This document shows positions 52,293 through 60,879 of a stretch of DNA of 64,000 bases, piece by piece. Each line of letters starts with the position of its first letter. Within the stretch, counting starts at the first letter, position 1. Source of the DNA: Jiella flava (GTDB lineage: Bacteria; Pseudomonadota; Alphaproteobacteria; Rhizobiales; Rhizobiaceae). Under the pieces are notes generated by a model. The model had not been told where the DNA came from, made no database searches, and was given only the letters and a program-made list of their open reading frames with translations. The translations under genes were made by a program, and so were the position numbers. The stretch spans positions 1 to 64,000 of the forward strand of contig NZ_JAFMPP010000013.1 in assembly GCF_017349315.1 (NCBI RefSeq), written 5' to 3'.

Positions 52293-53012
52293 TCAGCCCT
52301 CGCCGCGCCGCTGCATCATCGGCACGAAGACGATGTCGTCGATGCCGATCATCCGCAGATCGTCGGCAACGTCGATCATCCGGTCGTCGACATGCGGCAG
52401 CCCGGCGATCACCACCGCCGTGTTCTCGTCGAGGATCGCCGGCAGTTCCGGGATGTCGAGCGGATCGGCCTCGATCACCGTGTAGTCATAGGCCTGGGAA
52501 AAGGCATCGAGGACGTGGCCGAGATGCCCAAAGGCGGCATCGTCCGCCCGTTCGAGCTCGAAACCGCCCGACGGAACGAAATGGGTATTGGTGTAGTGAT
52601 CGCGGTGGATGATGTCTGCCAGGCCAGCCCCGCCGGACAGAAGATCCGCATAGCCGCCGCAATCCGGCGGCAGCCCCATCTTCGCGCTGACCGAGCCTTC
52701 CGGGGTCAGGTCGACAAGCACCGTCGCCCGGCCGGCACTCGACAGGCGGCGGGCAACTTCAAGGCCGCCGAAATTGCCGAATTCGCGATGGGTGGACATG
52801 ACGACCAGACGCACAATCCCGGTCGACTGGATTGCCGTCGCCAGTTCGTTGGCCGTGGCGACCTGCTCGCCGGACACATCCGGCTCCGTCTGGCCGGCGG
52901 CCTGTGGCCGCGGCGCTCGCTTGTCGTGATCGTCGGGCACACCCGGGCCGGACTCATTCGTCGCCATGATCGTGTCCGCGATTTTCGCCTGCGTCGACTT
53001 TCCCGTGATCAT
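52293..53012 (-). CDS. Degenerate BY-kinase/ParA-like protein without a P-loop
   Basis: 239 residues from ATG 53012 (GGAG upstream). After a ~60-residue disordered, charged leader, the fold follows the tyrosine-kinase domain of capsule regulators: VRLVVMSTHREFGNFGGLEV, RRLSSAGRATVLVDLTPEGS, GGYADLLSGGAGLADIIHRD, HFVPSGGFELE, YDYTVIEADPLDIPELPAIL, VVIAGLPHVDDR. The Walker A lysine is absent (REFGNFGG instead of GxxxxGKS) and there is no tyrosine cluster. A regulatory or scaffolding role in polysaccharide export is inferred from the divergent Wza-like gene. Confidence 0.65.
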   Translation of the reverse strand: MITGKSTQAKIADTIMATNESGPGVPDDHDKRAPRPQAAGQTEPDVSGEQVATANELATAIQSTGIVRLVVMSTHREFGNFGGLEVARRLSSAGRATVLVDLTPEGSVSAKMGLPPDCGGYADLLSGGAGLADIIHRDHYTNTHFVPSGGFELERADDAAFGHLGHVLDAFSQAYDYTVIEADPLDIPELPAILDENTAVVIAGLPHVDDRMIDVADDLRMIGIDDIVFVPMMQRRGEG

Positions 53013-53294
53013 CACGTTTCTCCGGCCTCGCCGTTCGGATTCTGCCAGAAAGCGGACGGGCCAGACACGACATTGAGGCCACATTCCCCCGCACGTATCG
53101 ATCGCCCACTTCCAAGCGCGAACTCCAAACTGGCGCTTAATGCTGACCGGCAGTCTGCACAAGAGACGTAACGGTCTGGTTAAGTGACGGCCGCGGCGCG
53201 TTCGACGCGCTGAGTTTACCGAGGATTAACCCTAACAATTTTATAACTCACCCATCCGATATCGACTCGGCGACCGCGTAATGGGCTTGAGTTC

Positions 53295-53858
53295 ATGAAG
53301 AAGATCTATCGCACTTTCCTCGCCATTACTGCTTTGACCTTACTCCCGGCCTGCGCCTCCTATCATCCGGTGCCGGACGCGTTTCACGCCGGCCTCAACC
53401 AGCCCTATCGCCTTGACAGCGGCGACCGGCTGCGGGTGATCGTTTTTGGCGAAGACGGGTTGACCAACACCTATCCGGTCGACAAGGCCGGTTTCGTCTC
53501 GCTGCCGCTGATCGGCGAGGTTCCGGCTCGCGGCCGCACCGCCGAACAGGTGCAGACAGAAATTTCCCAACGCTATGCGGATGGCTATCTCAACAAGCCG
53601 AATGTCACGGTGCAGATCGAACAATATCGACCGTTCTTCATCATGGGCGAAGTCACGAATGGTGGCCAGTACAGCTATGTGCCGGGCATGACCGTGCAGA
53701 ACGCCGTGGCCATTGCAGGCGGCTTCACGCCGCGCGCCGAGCAGGAAAATGTCGATGTCACCCGCCAGACCCGCGGCAATGTGCTGACCGGCCGCGTCGT
53801 GGCGTCCGATCCGCTGATGCCCGGCGACACGGTCTATGTACGCGAGCGGTGGTTTTAA
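53295..53858 (+). CDS. Polysaccharide export lipoprotein (Wza/OMA family, short)
   Basis: 187 residues. Lipobox LPAC at about residue 19 (LALTLL-type signal ending LLPACAS). Poly_export domain LDSGDRLRVIVFGEDGLTNT, VDKAGFVSLPLIGEVPARGR, and SLBB-like FFIMGEVTNGGQYSYVPGMT, NAVAIAGGFTPRA. It forms a periplasmic or outer-membrane part of an export channel. The short length lacks the second SLBB and the transmembrane helix of E. coli Wza. It is divergent from the degenerate kinase gene, with a 280-base intergenic region between. Confidence 0.88.
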   Translation: MKKIYRTFLAITALTLLPACASYHPVPDAFHAGLNQPYRLDSGDRLRVIVFGEDGLTNTYPVDKAGFVSLPLIGEVPARGRTAEQVQTEISQRYADGYLNKPNVTVQIEQYRPFFIMGEVTNGGQYSYVPGMTVQNAVAIAGGFTPRAEQENVDVTRQTRGNVLTGRVVASDPLMPGDTVYVRERWF

Positions 53859-53912
53859 GCCCGCACGGCGCCGACGGACCCGACACCCCATCCGATCAGA
53901 TCCCGGTCGCCT

Positions 53913-55277
53913 TCAGGCCCGCACCACCCGGGCCTGCAGCTCCGCTGGCAGGCGCCGCGTTGCGCCCCGGCTGTCGACCACGAGCGGCACGTGGCGCACC
54001 AACATCTCGATATCGATATCGTCATGGTCGGTGGCTATCAGCGCCGCGTCGAACCCTGCCAGCGTGTCGGCATCCCAAGTGATCGAGTCGCGACCGACGA
54101 GTTCGCCATGTTTGCGGGTCATCGGCATCGTCGGCACAAACGGATCGAAATAGTCGACCACCGCACCGCGCTCCTGCAGCATCTCGATCAGCACGAGAGA
54201 CGGACTCTCGCGCACATCGTCGACATTGCGCTTGTAGGCGAGCCCGACGACCAACACCCGGGCGCCGCGGATCGGTTTGCCCCGCCGGTCCGACAGCGCC
54301 TCGGCGAGCCGCGCGACCACCCACTGCGGCATGGCGGAATTGATTTCGCCGGCCAGCTCGATGAAACGCGTGTGGATGCCGAACTCTCTTGCCTTCCAGG
54401 TGAGATAGAACGGATCGACCGGGATGCAGTGGCCGCCGATCCCGGGCCCCGGATAAAACGGCATGAAGCCGAACGGCTTGGTCTTCGCCGCGTCGATCAC
54501 TTCGAAAACGTCGATGCCCATGCGCTCGAAGATCACCTTCAACTCGTTGACAAGCGCAATATTGACCGCGCGAAAGACGTTTTCGGTCAGTTTCACCGCC
54601 TCGGCCGTGCGCATCGACGGCACCCGCACGACGCGTTTGGCAACACCGCTATAGAGCGCTTCGGCCATGTCGCCCGCCCCCGCCACATCGGCTCCGACGA
54701 CCTTCGGGATCGCCGCGACGTCGAAATCGGGATTGCCGGGATCTTCGCGCTCGGGCGAATAGGCGATGGCGAAATCCTGCCCGGCGGTCAGGCCTGAGCC
54801 CCGCTCCAGAATGGTCGCGAGGAGATCCTCGCTGGTCATCGGATAGGTGGTCGATTCGAGCGTGACCAGTTGGCCGCGCTTGAGATGCGGCGCGATCGCT
54901 TCAGCGGTCGCTTGAACGAAGCTCATGTCGGGATCGCGGTAGCGCGTCAGCGGCGTCGGGACGCAGATGACGATCGCATCGACCTCGGACAAAAGCGAGT
55001 AATCCGTGGTCAGCCGCGAGCGCCCGGAGGCAACGAGCGACGCCACCGCATCGGCGCCGATATGGTGGATATAGGATCGTCCGGCCTCGAGTTTCTCGAT
55101 CTTCACCGGGTCGATGTCGAAACCGAAGGTGTGAAAGCCGCTGCGGTGAAAAGCCAAAAGCAGCGGCAGCCCGACATAGCCGAGCCCGATGATCCCGACC
55201 ACCGTTTCGCGCTTCGCGGTCTGCTCGACGAACCGGGCGGCGATCGCGTCGAATCCGAGGGTGTCCTCGATCTGCAT
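53913..55277 (-). CDS. UDP-sugar 6-dehydrogenase (WbpA/WecC/TviB-like)
   Basis: 454 residues. NAD-binding VVGIIGLGYVGLPLLLAFHR, VDAIVICVPTPLTRYRDPDM, KLTENVFRAVNIALVNELKV, the catalytic cysteine in FMPFYPGPGIGGHCIPVDPF, and the C-terminal VLVVGLAYKRNVDDVRESPS. The CVPTPL and GPGIGGHC patterns favour the UDP-N-acetyl-hexosamine branch over UDP-glucose dehydrogenase. It makes a UDP-N-acetyl-aminouronic acid for a surface polysaccharide, fitting the neighbouring export gene and the WbpE-like enzyme. Confidence 0.9.
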   Translation of the reverse strand: MQIEDTLGFDAIAARFVEQTAKRETVVGIIGLGYVGLPLLLAFHRSGFHTFGFDIDPVKIEKLEAGRSYIHHIGADAVASLVASGRSRLTTDYSLLSEVDAIVICVPTPLTRYRDPDMSFVQATAEAIAPHLKRGQLVTLESTTYPMTSEDLLATILERGSGLTAGQDFAIAYSPEREDPGNPDFDVAAIPKVVGADVAGAGDMAEALYSGVAKRVVRVPSMRTAEAVKLTENVFRAVNIALVNELKVIFERMGIDVFEVIDAAKTKPFGFMPFYPGPGIGGHCIPVDPFYLTWKAREFGIHTRFIELAGEINSAMPQWVVARLAEALSDRRGKPIRGARVLVVGLAYKRNVDDVRESPSLVLIEMLQERGAVVDYFDPFVPTMPMTRKHGELVGRDSITWDADTLAGFDAALIATDHDDIDIEMLVRHVPLVVDSRGATRRLPAELQARVVRA

Positions 55278-55383
55278 GGGCGCGCCTTTTTCGAAAGTGC
55301 GTTCATCTTGTCATGACAGCCTCTCTCGCCCGGACCGCCTCGTTGAGCAAGAGGCCGCGCCATGCAAAACATCCTCGACAGCA

Positions 55384-55479
55384 TCGGCCGAACATTGGAA
55401 CCGATCCCTGGCAAAGCCCGATGCTGAGTTCCATCCGATCGGGCGCCCTTGTGCGTCCTGTCGGACGACCGATGCGCTA
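55384..55479. repeat. Degenerate copy R4 of the dispersed hairpin repeat
   Basis: The block order CGGCCGAAC..GGAACCGAT..GGCAAAG..CGATGC, then TGCGTCCTGTCGGACGA and an end at GCGCTA, matches R1 (24582) and R3 (62009) with many substitutions. The final CTA (55477-55479) is the complement of the pcaF TAG stop. Confidence 0.5.
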
Positions 55480-56679
55480 GGTCCGCTCCAACGCGATGGC
55501 AATCCCCTGCCCGACGCCGATGCACATGGTTGCGAGCGCCCGCTCGCCGCCATCGAGGGCCAATTGCAACGCCGCGGTTCCCGTTATGCGCGCACCCGAC
55601 ATGCCGAGCGGATGGCCAAGGGCGATCGCGCCGCCGTTCGGATTGACGCGCGGATCGTCGTCGGCGATGCCAAGATCGCGCAACGTCGCAAGCCCCTGGC
55701 TCGCAAAGGCCTCGTTCAACTCGATCACGGCAAAGTCGTCGACGCTGAGGCCGAGCCGCTGCATCAGTTTTTTCGAGGCCGGAGCCGGGCCAAAGCCCAT
55801 GATCCGCGGCGGCACTCCGGCGGTCGCGCCCCCCATCACCCGGGCGATCGGCGTCAGGCCATGCGCCGTCACCGCCGCTTGCGACGCAACGATCAACGCC
55901 GCCGCACCGTCATTGACACCGCTGGCATTGCCCGCCGTCACCGTGCCGCCCTCGCGAAATGGCGTCTTCAGTTTGGCCAGCGCCTCCAGCGTGGTCTCGG
56001 GACGGGGATGCTCGTCGGTGTCGACGACGACGGGATCGCCTTTGCGCTGCGGGATCCCAACCGGGACGATCTCCTTGGCGAGGCGACCGGATGCCATCGC
56101 CGCCGCCACCCGCTGTTGCGAGCGCAGAGCGAACGCGTCCTGATCCTTGCGGCTGATGGAAAAATCCTCGGCGACATTCTCGCCGGTCTCCGGCATCGAA
56201 TCGACGCCATATTGCTTCTTCATCAGCGGATTGACGAAACGCCAGCCGATGGTCGTATCGAACATTTCGGCAGAGCGGCTGAATGCGGCGGCCGCTTTGC
56301 CCATCACGAAGGGTGCCCGCGACATCGATTCGACGCCGCCGGCGATCGCCAGATCGATTTCGCCCGCCCGGATCGCCCGTGCCGCGGTGACGACCGCGTC
56401 CAGGCCGGAGCCGCAGAGACGATTGATCGTCGTCCCCGGCACGGTCTCCGGCAAGCCAGCAAGCAGAGCGGACATGCGCGCGACGTTGCGGTTGTCTTCG
56501 CCGGCCTGATTGGCGCAGCCGTAAAACACCTCGTCGACGGCCGACCAGTCGAGATCATGCCGCGCCATCAGAGCGCGGATCGGCACGGCGCCGAGATCGT
56601 CTGCCCGGACCGCAGACAGAACGCCACCGTAACGGCCGATGGGCGTCCGGACATAATCGCAGAGATAGGCGTCACCCAT
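55477..56679 (-). CDS. pcaF: Beta-ketoadipyl-CoA thiolase
   Basis: 400 residues. Thiolase nucleophile cysteine in TTINRLCGSGLDAVVTAARA, VESMSRAPFVMGKAAAAFSR (typical of PcaF/PaaJ), NPNGGAIALGHPLGMSGARI with the His, and GEDNRNVARMSALLAGLPET. It splits beta-ketoadipyl-CoA to acetyl-CoA and succinyl-CoA. ATG overlaps the pcaJ stop by one base (TAATG). The pcaI-pcaJ-pcaF order forms one operon. Confidence 0.92.
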   Translation of the reverse strand: MGDAYLCDYVRTPIGRYGGVLSAVRADDLGAVPIRALMARHDLDWSAVDEVFYGCANQAGEDNRNVARMSALLAGLPETVPGTTINRLCGSGLDAVVTAARAIRAGEIDLAIAGGVESMSRAPFVMGKAAAAFSRSAEMFDTTIGWRFVNPLMKKQYGVDSMPETGENVAEDFSISRKDQDAFALRSQQRVAAAMASGRLAKEIVPVGIPQRKGDPVVVDTDEHPRPETTLEALAKLKTPFREGGTVTAGNASGVNDGAAALIVASQAAVTAHGLTPIARVMGGATAGVPPRIMGFGPAPASKKLMQRLGLSVDDFAVIELNEAFASQGLATLRDLGIADDDPRVNPNGGAIALGHPLGMSGARITGTAALQLALDGGERALATMCIGVGQGIAIALERT

Positions 56680-57365
56680 TATGAAAGCTCCGGAACGATC
56701 AAATCGGCAACATCACCCTCGGTGAAGAGCGGCGCGCCCGTGACAGCTTGCAGAGCCTCCATCGACAGCGTCGGCAGCTTTTCGCGCAGCACGAAACGGC
56801 CCTGATCGCGATCGACGTCGATGACCGCGAGCGAGGTGTAGATCCGCGTGACACAGGCAACGCCGGTCAGCGGGAAGCTGCATTTCGAGACAAGCTTGGG
56901 CTGGCCGTCGCGCGTGACATGATCGGTCAAGACCGCGACACGCTTGGCGCCATTGACGAGGTCCATCGCTCCGCCGACGGCCGGCACACCCTTGTCGCCA
57001 ACCCGCCAATTGGCGAGATCGCCATTGGCCGCGACCTGCAGCGCGCCGAGGATCGCAACATCGAGATGGCCGCCGCGGATCATCGCAAAGCTCGTCGCGT
57101 GATCGAAGAAGGCCGCGCCCGGTTTCAAGGTGATCGCCTTTTTGCCGGCATTGATCAGATCCCAGTCTTCCTCACCCCTCGCCGGCGCGCGGCCGAAGCC
57201 GAGCACGCCGTTCTCGGTGTGGAAGATCGGCTCGCGTCCCTCGACGGTGTATTGCGCCACCTTTTCGGGAAAGCCGATGCCAAGATTGACATAGGCGCCG
57301 TCCGCAATGTCCTGGGCGGCCCGCCAGGCGATCTGCTCCTGATTGAGCGTGTCCGAGATGCTCAT
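56679..57365 (-). CDS. pcaJ: 3-oxoadipate CoA-transferase subunit B
   Basis: 228 residues. NLGIGFPEKVAQYTVEGREP, the active-site Glu segment HTENGVLGFGRAPARGEEDW, and GAMDLVNGAKRVAVLTDHVT are typical of class I CoA-transferase beta subunits. It acts with PcaI, using succinyl-CoA to activate beta-ketoadipate. ATG at 57365 overlaps the pcaI stop by four bases. Confidence 0.93.
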   Translation of the reverse strand: MSISDTLNQEQIAWRAAQDIADGAYVNLGIGFPEKVAQYTVEGREPIFHTENGVLGFGRAPARGEEDWDLINAGKKAITLKPGAAFFDHATSFAMIRGGHLDVAILGALQVAANGDLANWRVGDKGVPAVGGAMDLVNGAKRVAVLTDHVTRDGQPKLVSKCSFPLTGVACVTRIYTSLAVIDVDRDQGRFVLREKLPTLSMEALQAVTGAPLFTEGDVADLIVPELS

Positions 57366-58069
57366 GGGTAGCGGGCCTCCGCCTCGTTCAACAGCTCTTC
57401 CTGGGCCGGATCGGTGACCTCGACCAGGCGGTCGACGAAGATGCCCGGCGTCACAACGATTTCCGGATCGATATCGCCGGCGGGGACCAGCTGGCTAACC
57501 TGAACGATCGTCGTGCGGGCCGCCATGCACATCAGCGGGTTGAAGTTGCGGGCGGCAAGCCGGAAAGTGAGGTTACCGTAAGGGTCGCCGCGCTCGGCCT
57601 TGACCAGCGCGTAATCGGCCTTCAGCCAGCGCTCCTGGACATAGGGTTTGCCGTCAAATTCGGCGACGGCTTTGCCCTCAGCAAGCTCGGTTCCATAAGC
57701 GGTCGGCGTATAGAAGGCGGGAATTCCCGCGCCGCCGGCCCGGATACGTTCGGCGAGCGTTCCCTGCGGCACCAGCTCCAGCGCGATCCGACCATCGAGA
57801 TAGCGCTCGGTAAATGCCCTCGGATCCTTGCTCTTCGGAAAAGAGCAGATCAGCTTGGCCACCATCTTGGCCTCGATCATCGCCGCCAGACCCACGTGAC
57901 CGTTGCCCGCATTGTTGTTGATCACCGTCAAATTCGTTGGGCCGGCGTCGATCAGAGCGTGAATCAGCTCGATCGGCGCGCCGGAGCCACCGAAGCCACC
58001 GATCATCACGGTCGCACCACTAGGAATATCGGCGACGGCCTTCGCTACCGACGCGCATTGCTTGTTCAC
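57362..58069 (-). CDS. pcaI: 3-oxoadipate CoA-transferase subunit A
   Basis: 235 residues from GTG 58069 (GGAGG nine bases ahead). ATVMIGGFGGSGAPIELIHA, TVINNNAGNGHVGLAAMIEA and IPAFYTPTAYGTELAEGKAV define the alpha subunit. The open frame continues upstream to 58495 but overlaps pcaR there and has no matching family. It is the first gene of the catabolic operon; the upstream protocatechuate ring-cleavage genes are not in the window. Confidence 0.92.
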   Translation of the reverse strand: MNKQCASVAKAVADIPSGATVMIGGFGGSGAPIELIHALIDAGPTNLTVINNNAGNGHVGLAAMIEAKMVAKLICSFPKSKDPRAFTERYLDGRIALELVPQGTLAERIRAGGAGIPAFYTPTAYGTELAEGKAVAEFDGKPYVQERWLKADYALVKAERGDPYGNLTFRLAARNFNPLMCMAARTTIVQVSQLVPAGDIDPEIVVTPGIFVDRLVEVTDPAQEELLNEAEARYP

Positions 58070-58186
58070 AGCCTCGGACCTCCATCGCCAGCGACCCGCT
58101 GCGATCGAATGCGGATCTTCCGTCGCCTCCGCCCATACGCCGATCAGACCATCGACGCCACGCAGCATGTGCGCATATTGAGTTTT

Positions 58187-58201
58187 GTTCGCAATTCGCA
58201 C
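58187..58201. promoter_or_regulatory. PcaR/PobR-type operator between pcaI and pcaR
   Basis: GTTCGCAATTCGCAC agrees at 12 of 15 positions with GTTCGATAATCGCAC, the PcaR box of Pseudomonas putida as I recall it. It lies 118 bases from the pcaI start and 12 bases before the pcaR ATG, a position suited to activation of pcaIJF and control of pcaR itself. Confidence 0.65.
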
Positions 58202-58213
58202 AAACTCGTTTGC

Positions 58214-58975
58214 ATGTTGAACAAACCCACGGATTTTGTCGCCTCGCTCGCCAAAGGGCTGGCGGTCATCGAAGCATTTCGCGCCGAGCGCCCGCGGCTC
58301 GCCGTGGTCGAGGTCGCCGCCGCCACCGGTCTTGACCGCGCGACGGCCCGGCGCTGCCTCCTGACACTGCACAGCCTCGGCTATGCCGATTACGACGGCA
58401 AATTCTTCTCGCTGACGCCGCGCGTCCTGCGCCTTGGCATGGGGGCGCTCGCCACCCTGCCCTTGCCGCAAATCGTCCAGCCATGGCTTGACCAACTATC
58501 CGAGCGCATCGGTCAATCGACCTCGGTGGCAATCCTCGACGAGACCGACGTGGTCTATGTCGCCCGAGCGGCGCAGAAGCGGGTGATGACGGTCGGCTTG
58601 ATGCCGGGCTCGCGGCTGCCGGCGCATTGCACGTCGCTCGGCCGGGTGTTGCTCGCGGCCCTACCCGAGGCCGAGGCGCGTGCCTTGGTCGAACGCGCCG
58701 ATCTCACGCCGCGCACGCCTCGAGCCCTGACGGCCCCCGATGAAATCATAGCCGCAATCGCCGCCGCCAGGCGCGATGGCCATGCGATCATCGACCAGGA
58801 GGTGGAAGTCGGCTTGCGCTCGATCGCCGTGCCGGTGATCGATGCGCGTGGCCGCACGGTGGCTGCGCTCAATACCGGCGTCGCAGCCGTCCATGCCGAA
58901 GCCGCCGACCTTGCCCGCGATTATCTTCCAGCGCTTTTGAAGGTTCAGGACGCGTTAAAGCGCATTCTCAACTGA
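58214..58975 (+). CDS. pcaR: IclR-family regulator of the pca operon
   Basis: 253 residues from ATG 58214. An N-terminal winged helix (SLAKGLAVIEAFRAERPRLA, VAAATGLDRATARRCLLTLH) precedes the IclR effector domain (SRLPAHCTSLGRVLLAALPE, VEVGLRSIAVPVIDARGRTV). These patterns and the divergent pcaIJF make PcaR, which responds to beta-ketoadipate, the best assignment. GTTTGC and TGTTCGC repeats surround its start. Confidence 0.87.
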   Translation: MLNKPTDFVASLAKGLAVIEAFRAERPRLAVVEVAAATGLDRATARRCLLTLHSLGYADYDGKFFSLTPRVLRLGMGALATLPLPQIVQPWLDQLSERIGQSTSVAILDETDVVYVARAAQKRVMTVGLMPGSRLPAHCTSLGRVLLAALPEAEARALVERADLTPRTPRALTAPDEIIAAIAAARRDGHAIIDQEVEVGLRSIAVPVIDARGRTVAALNTGVAAVHAEAADLARDYLPALLKVQDALKRILN

Positions 58976-59357
58976 CGGCGATAATCTATTCTTGCAAAAC
59001 ATTTTTCGACGAATTGTAATCACCCGCGCAGCAAGGCCCCTTTAGGTTCTGCCCGCCGACAGCTCCACCGGTTCAGCGGCATTCCGGTCGAAGCACCGTG
59101 GCGATGCCGCCCGATTGCGGGCGAGGACGCATCTGGGCTCCACATCGAACAGCCTCACCCACGGCCGCCACCGATCGCCGCAGCGTCAGCACAACTTGGC
59201 CTGCGATAGCGGCGAGCACAGGCTGGTGCCGGCGCTCCGATCACGCCCAGACACGGCAACAACCTTCATGCTGAGTTTTAACGAAGGCGGATAGAAAATT
59301 GTTTTAAAACGACCTTATTGGCCACCAAGCTTGCGCCAAGCCTGCGGCTTGATCCGC
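58976..59357. other. Intergenic region between pcaR and the TetR gene
   Basis: 382 bases between two convergent genes. It has an AT-rich patch (AAAACATTTTTCGACGAATTG) just after pcaR and another (ATTGTTTTAAAAC) near the TetR stop. No gene or clear terminator hairpin with U tract was found. Confidence 0.4.
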
Positions 59358-60014
59358 TCAGCAATCGCAGGCGCCGACCGCGCGGGAAGCGGCGACAGGC
59401 TGCGCGGCGACATGCTGGACGGACGCGATGAGGGCATCGAGCGTTTCCGTCATCTGCCCCCGATCGCGAGTCGCAAGCCATTGATTGATCAGACCTACAA
59501 GACCAGTGTAGAGTAGATTGGCGAGCGTCACGAGCTTCGGATCGCCGCGATCCGGCGCGTCACTCGCCGTAGCAAGCATGTCGACATAGAGACTGAGGAA
59601 TTCCCGATCCTTATCGAGCGCGAGCTTGTTCGCTTCGGCGTGGCGCAGCAGATACAGGGTCATTTCCTGCAGCGCCAATTGCTCTTCGGACCGTGCCTCG
59701 ATCGCGCCCCAAATGAACAGCACCAGATCACTGATCCGATCGTGCAGCGTCTGCGGCACCTCAAACCGGCTTTCTAGATTTTCTCGATATTGCGCGATAA
59801 GCGTCTCCATTGCGCAAAAGAAAATCTCTTCCTTATTGCTGAAATGGTAATGCAACGTCGCCAGATTGACACCGGAGTATTCGGCAATCTTCCGCGTCGT
59901 CGCACGATAAAGGCCATCATCAATCATCGCCTGGAGAGCAGCGGTGATAATGATATTACGCTTACAGTTTCTATTCGGGCGAGAGATCGCTGAGGTCTTG
60001 CGTGGCGGTGTCAT
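59358..60014 (-). CDS. TetR/AcrR-family transcriptional regulator
   Basis: 218 residues from ATG 60014. The TetR helix-turn-helix is IIITAALQAMIDDGLYRATT with KIAEYSGVNLATLHYHFSNK. The C-terminal ligand domain has RHAEANKLALDKDREFLSLY and ends in VGACDC. An upstream extension to 60338 exists but is poor in coding character. No adjacent transporter or enzyme gene suggests a target; it is the only gene in a 1.9-kb stretch. Confidence 0.83.
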   Translation of the reverse strand: MTPPRKTSAISRPNRNCKRNIIITAALQAMIDDGLYRATTRKIAEYSGVNLATLHYHFSNKEEIFFCAMETLIAQYRENLESRFEVPQTLHDRISDLVLFIWGAIEARSEEQLALQEMTLYLLRHAEANKLALDKDREFLSLYVDMLATASDAPDRGDPKLVTLANLLYTGLVGLINQWLATRDRGQMTETLDALIASVQHVAAQPVAASRAVGACDC

Positions 60015-60183
60015 GCTGCTCACATGCGCGCCTGTGCGGGAACCGACAAGACCCAAGGTGACGAAAACACCGTCATCACAGCTGGAACAATTTGTGGCGA
60101 TCGCCTTTTGCCAGCATCCTGTCATCCATCCCTCAAACGACCAAAGATCGACGAGGGCGGATTGCACCGACCCAAGTTCCGAG

Positions 60184-60280
60184 AGCGCCCTGCGTCCGAT
60201 CGGACGCAGAACGGTCGCTCTGACCCTTTGAATCGAAGCATCGTGCTTTGCCGAAAATCTATTCCGACTTCCGGGCCGAA
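60184..60280. repeat. Dispersed hairpin repeat, copy R2 (inverted)
   Basis: Reads in the opposite direction to R1 and R3. It contains the perfect 18-base palindrome TGCGTCCGATCGGACGCA (60191-60208), then TTTGAATCGAAGCATCGTGC, TTTGCCGAAAATC and CCGGGCC. It does not border a gene stop on either side, unlike R1, R3 and R4. Confidence 0.7.
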
Positions 60281-60686
60281 GCTGTCGGACAGCCGCACTC
60301 AAGAGCAAACGCACCTCGCTGAACCGGCCTGCAGCCAATCGGCCAGTCGCCGGGCCGGCGTCGGGATGGTGCCGCCGTACCGACAGAAACCGACACCGCC
60401 GGAAATAACGTAGCGTTGCGTTACGGCATTTAAAGCATCACATCGAGACCATACCGCCCAAATCTGCGGCGTCCTGCTTTCGTCTCTTTCACTGATCGAT
60501 ATAACGAGATCTCGGAAAAAAATTTTACGTGACAACACACCCGACAGCCGCTAACGTCCGGTCGCATAAAGACGCGTCAAAATCGGCGCAAAATTTAGCG
60601 GTCTAGTCTTGGGAGGACGTGATTTCCGGCGCGGCTTAACCCGCAGCCCCGGCATAGCCGGTGTGAAATCCAGGCGCGCGAATTAA

Positions 60687-60716
60687 AATGCGGAGCGCGA
60701 GCTCTGCATTTTTTTT
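60687..60716 (+). terminator. Intrinsic terminator without an upstream gene
   Basis: AATGCGGAGC (60687-60696), loop GCGA, then GCTCTGCATT (60701-60710) with one mismatch, followed by an uninterrupted run of eight T (60709-60716). On the plus strand this is a textbook rho-independent terminator, but no plus-strand gene ends nearby. It may end a small RNA starting around 60500-60600. Confidence 0.6.
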
Positions 60717-60879
60717 GGGCGGTGCTCCCGATAAATCGATCGCGACTCTTTTCCCCGTCACCCTTCGCAGCAGCCAGTATTCGGCTTTTACGACAGTCGT
60801 AAGACAGTTTTGCCCAGACCATCGCTCTTGCCTGCAAGGGGCTGCGGCAATCATCAAAGCGGATCGTTTGGCCGATGGT

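Larger units (their letters stand above)
60015..60879. other. Long gene-free region
   Basis: 865 bases between the TetR gene and the DUF1467 gene. It holds repeat R2 (60184-60280), an imperfect dyad near 60408-60425 (GTAGCG..CGTTAC) and an orphan intrinsic terminator (60687-60716). No open frame has a recognisable product. In relatives the DUF1467 gene is often followed by proS; that gene is not here. Confidence 0.5.

Noticed and set aside
57896-58213. Long N-terminal extension of PcaR
   Set aside because: The frame overlaps the pcaI start and the operator. ATG 58214 begins just before the conserved winged helix.
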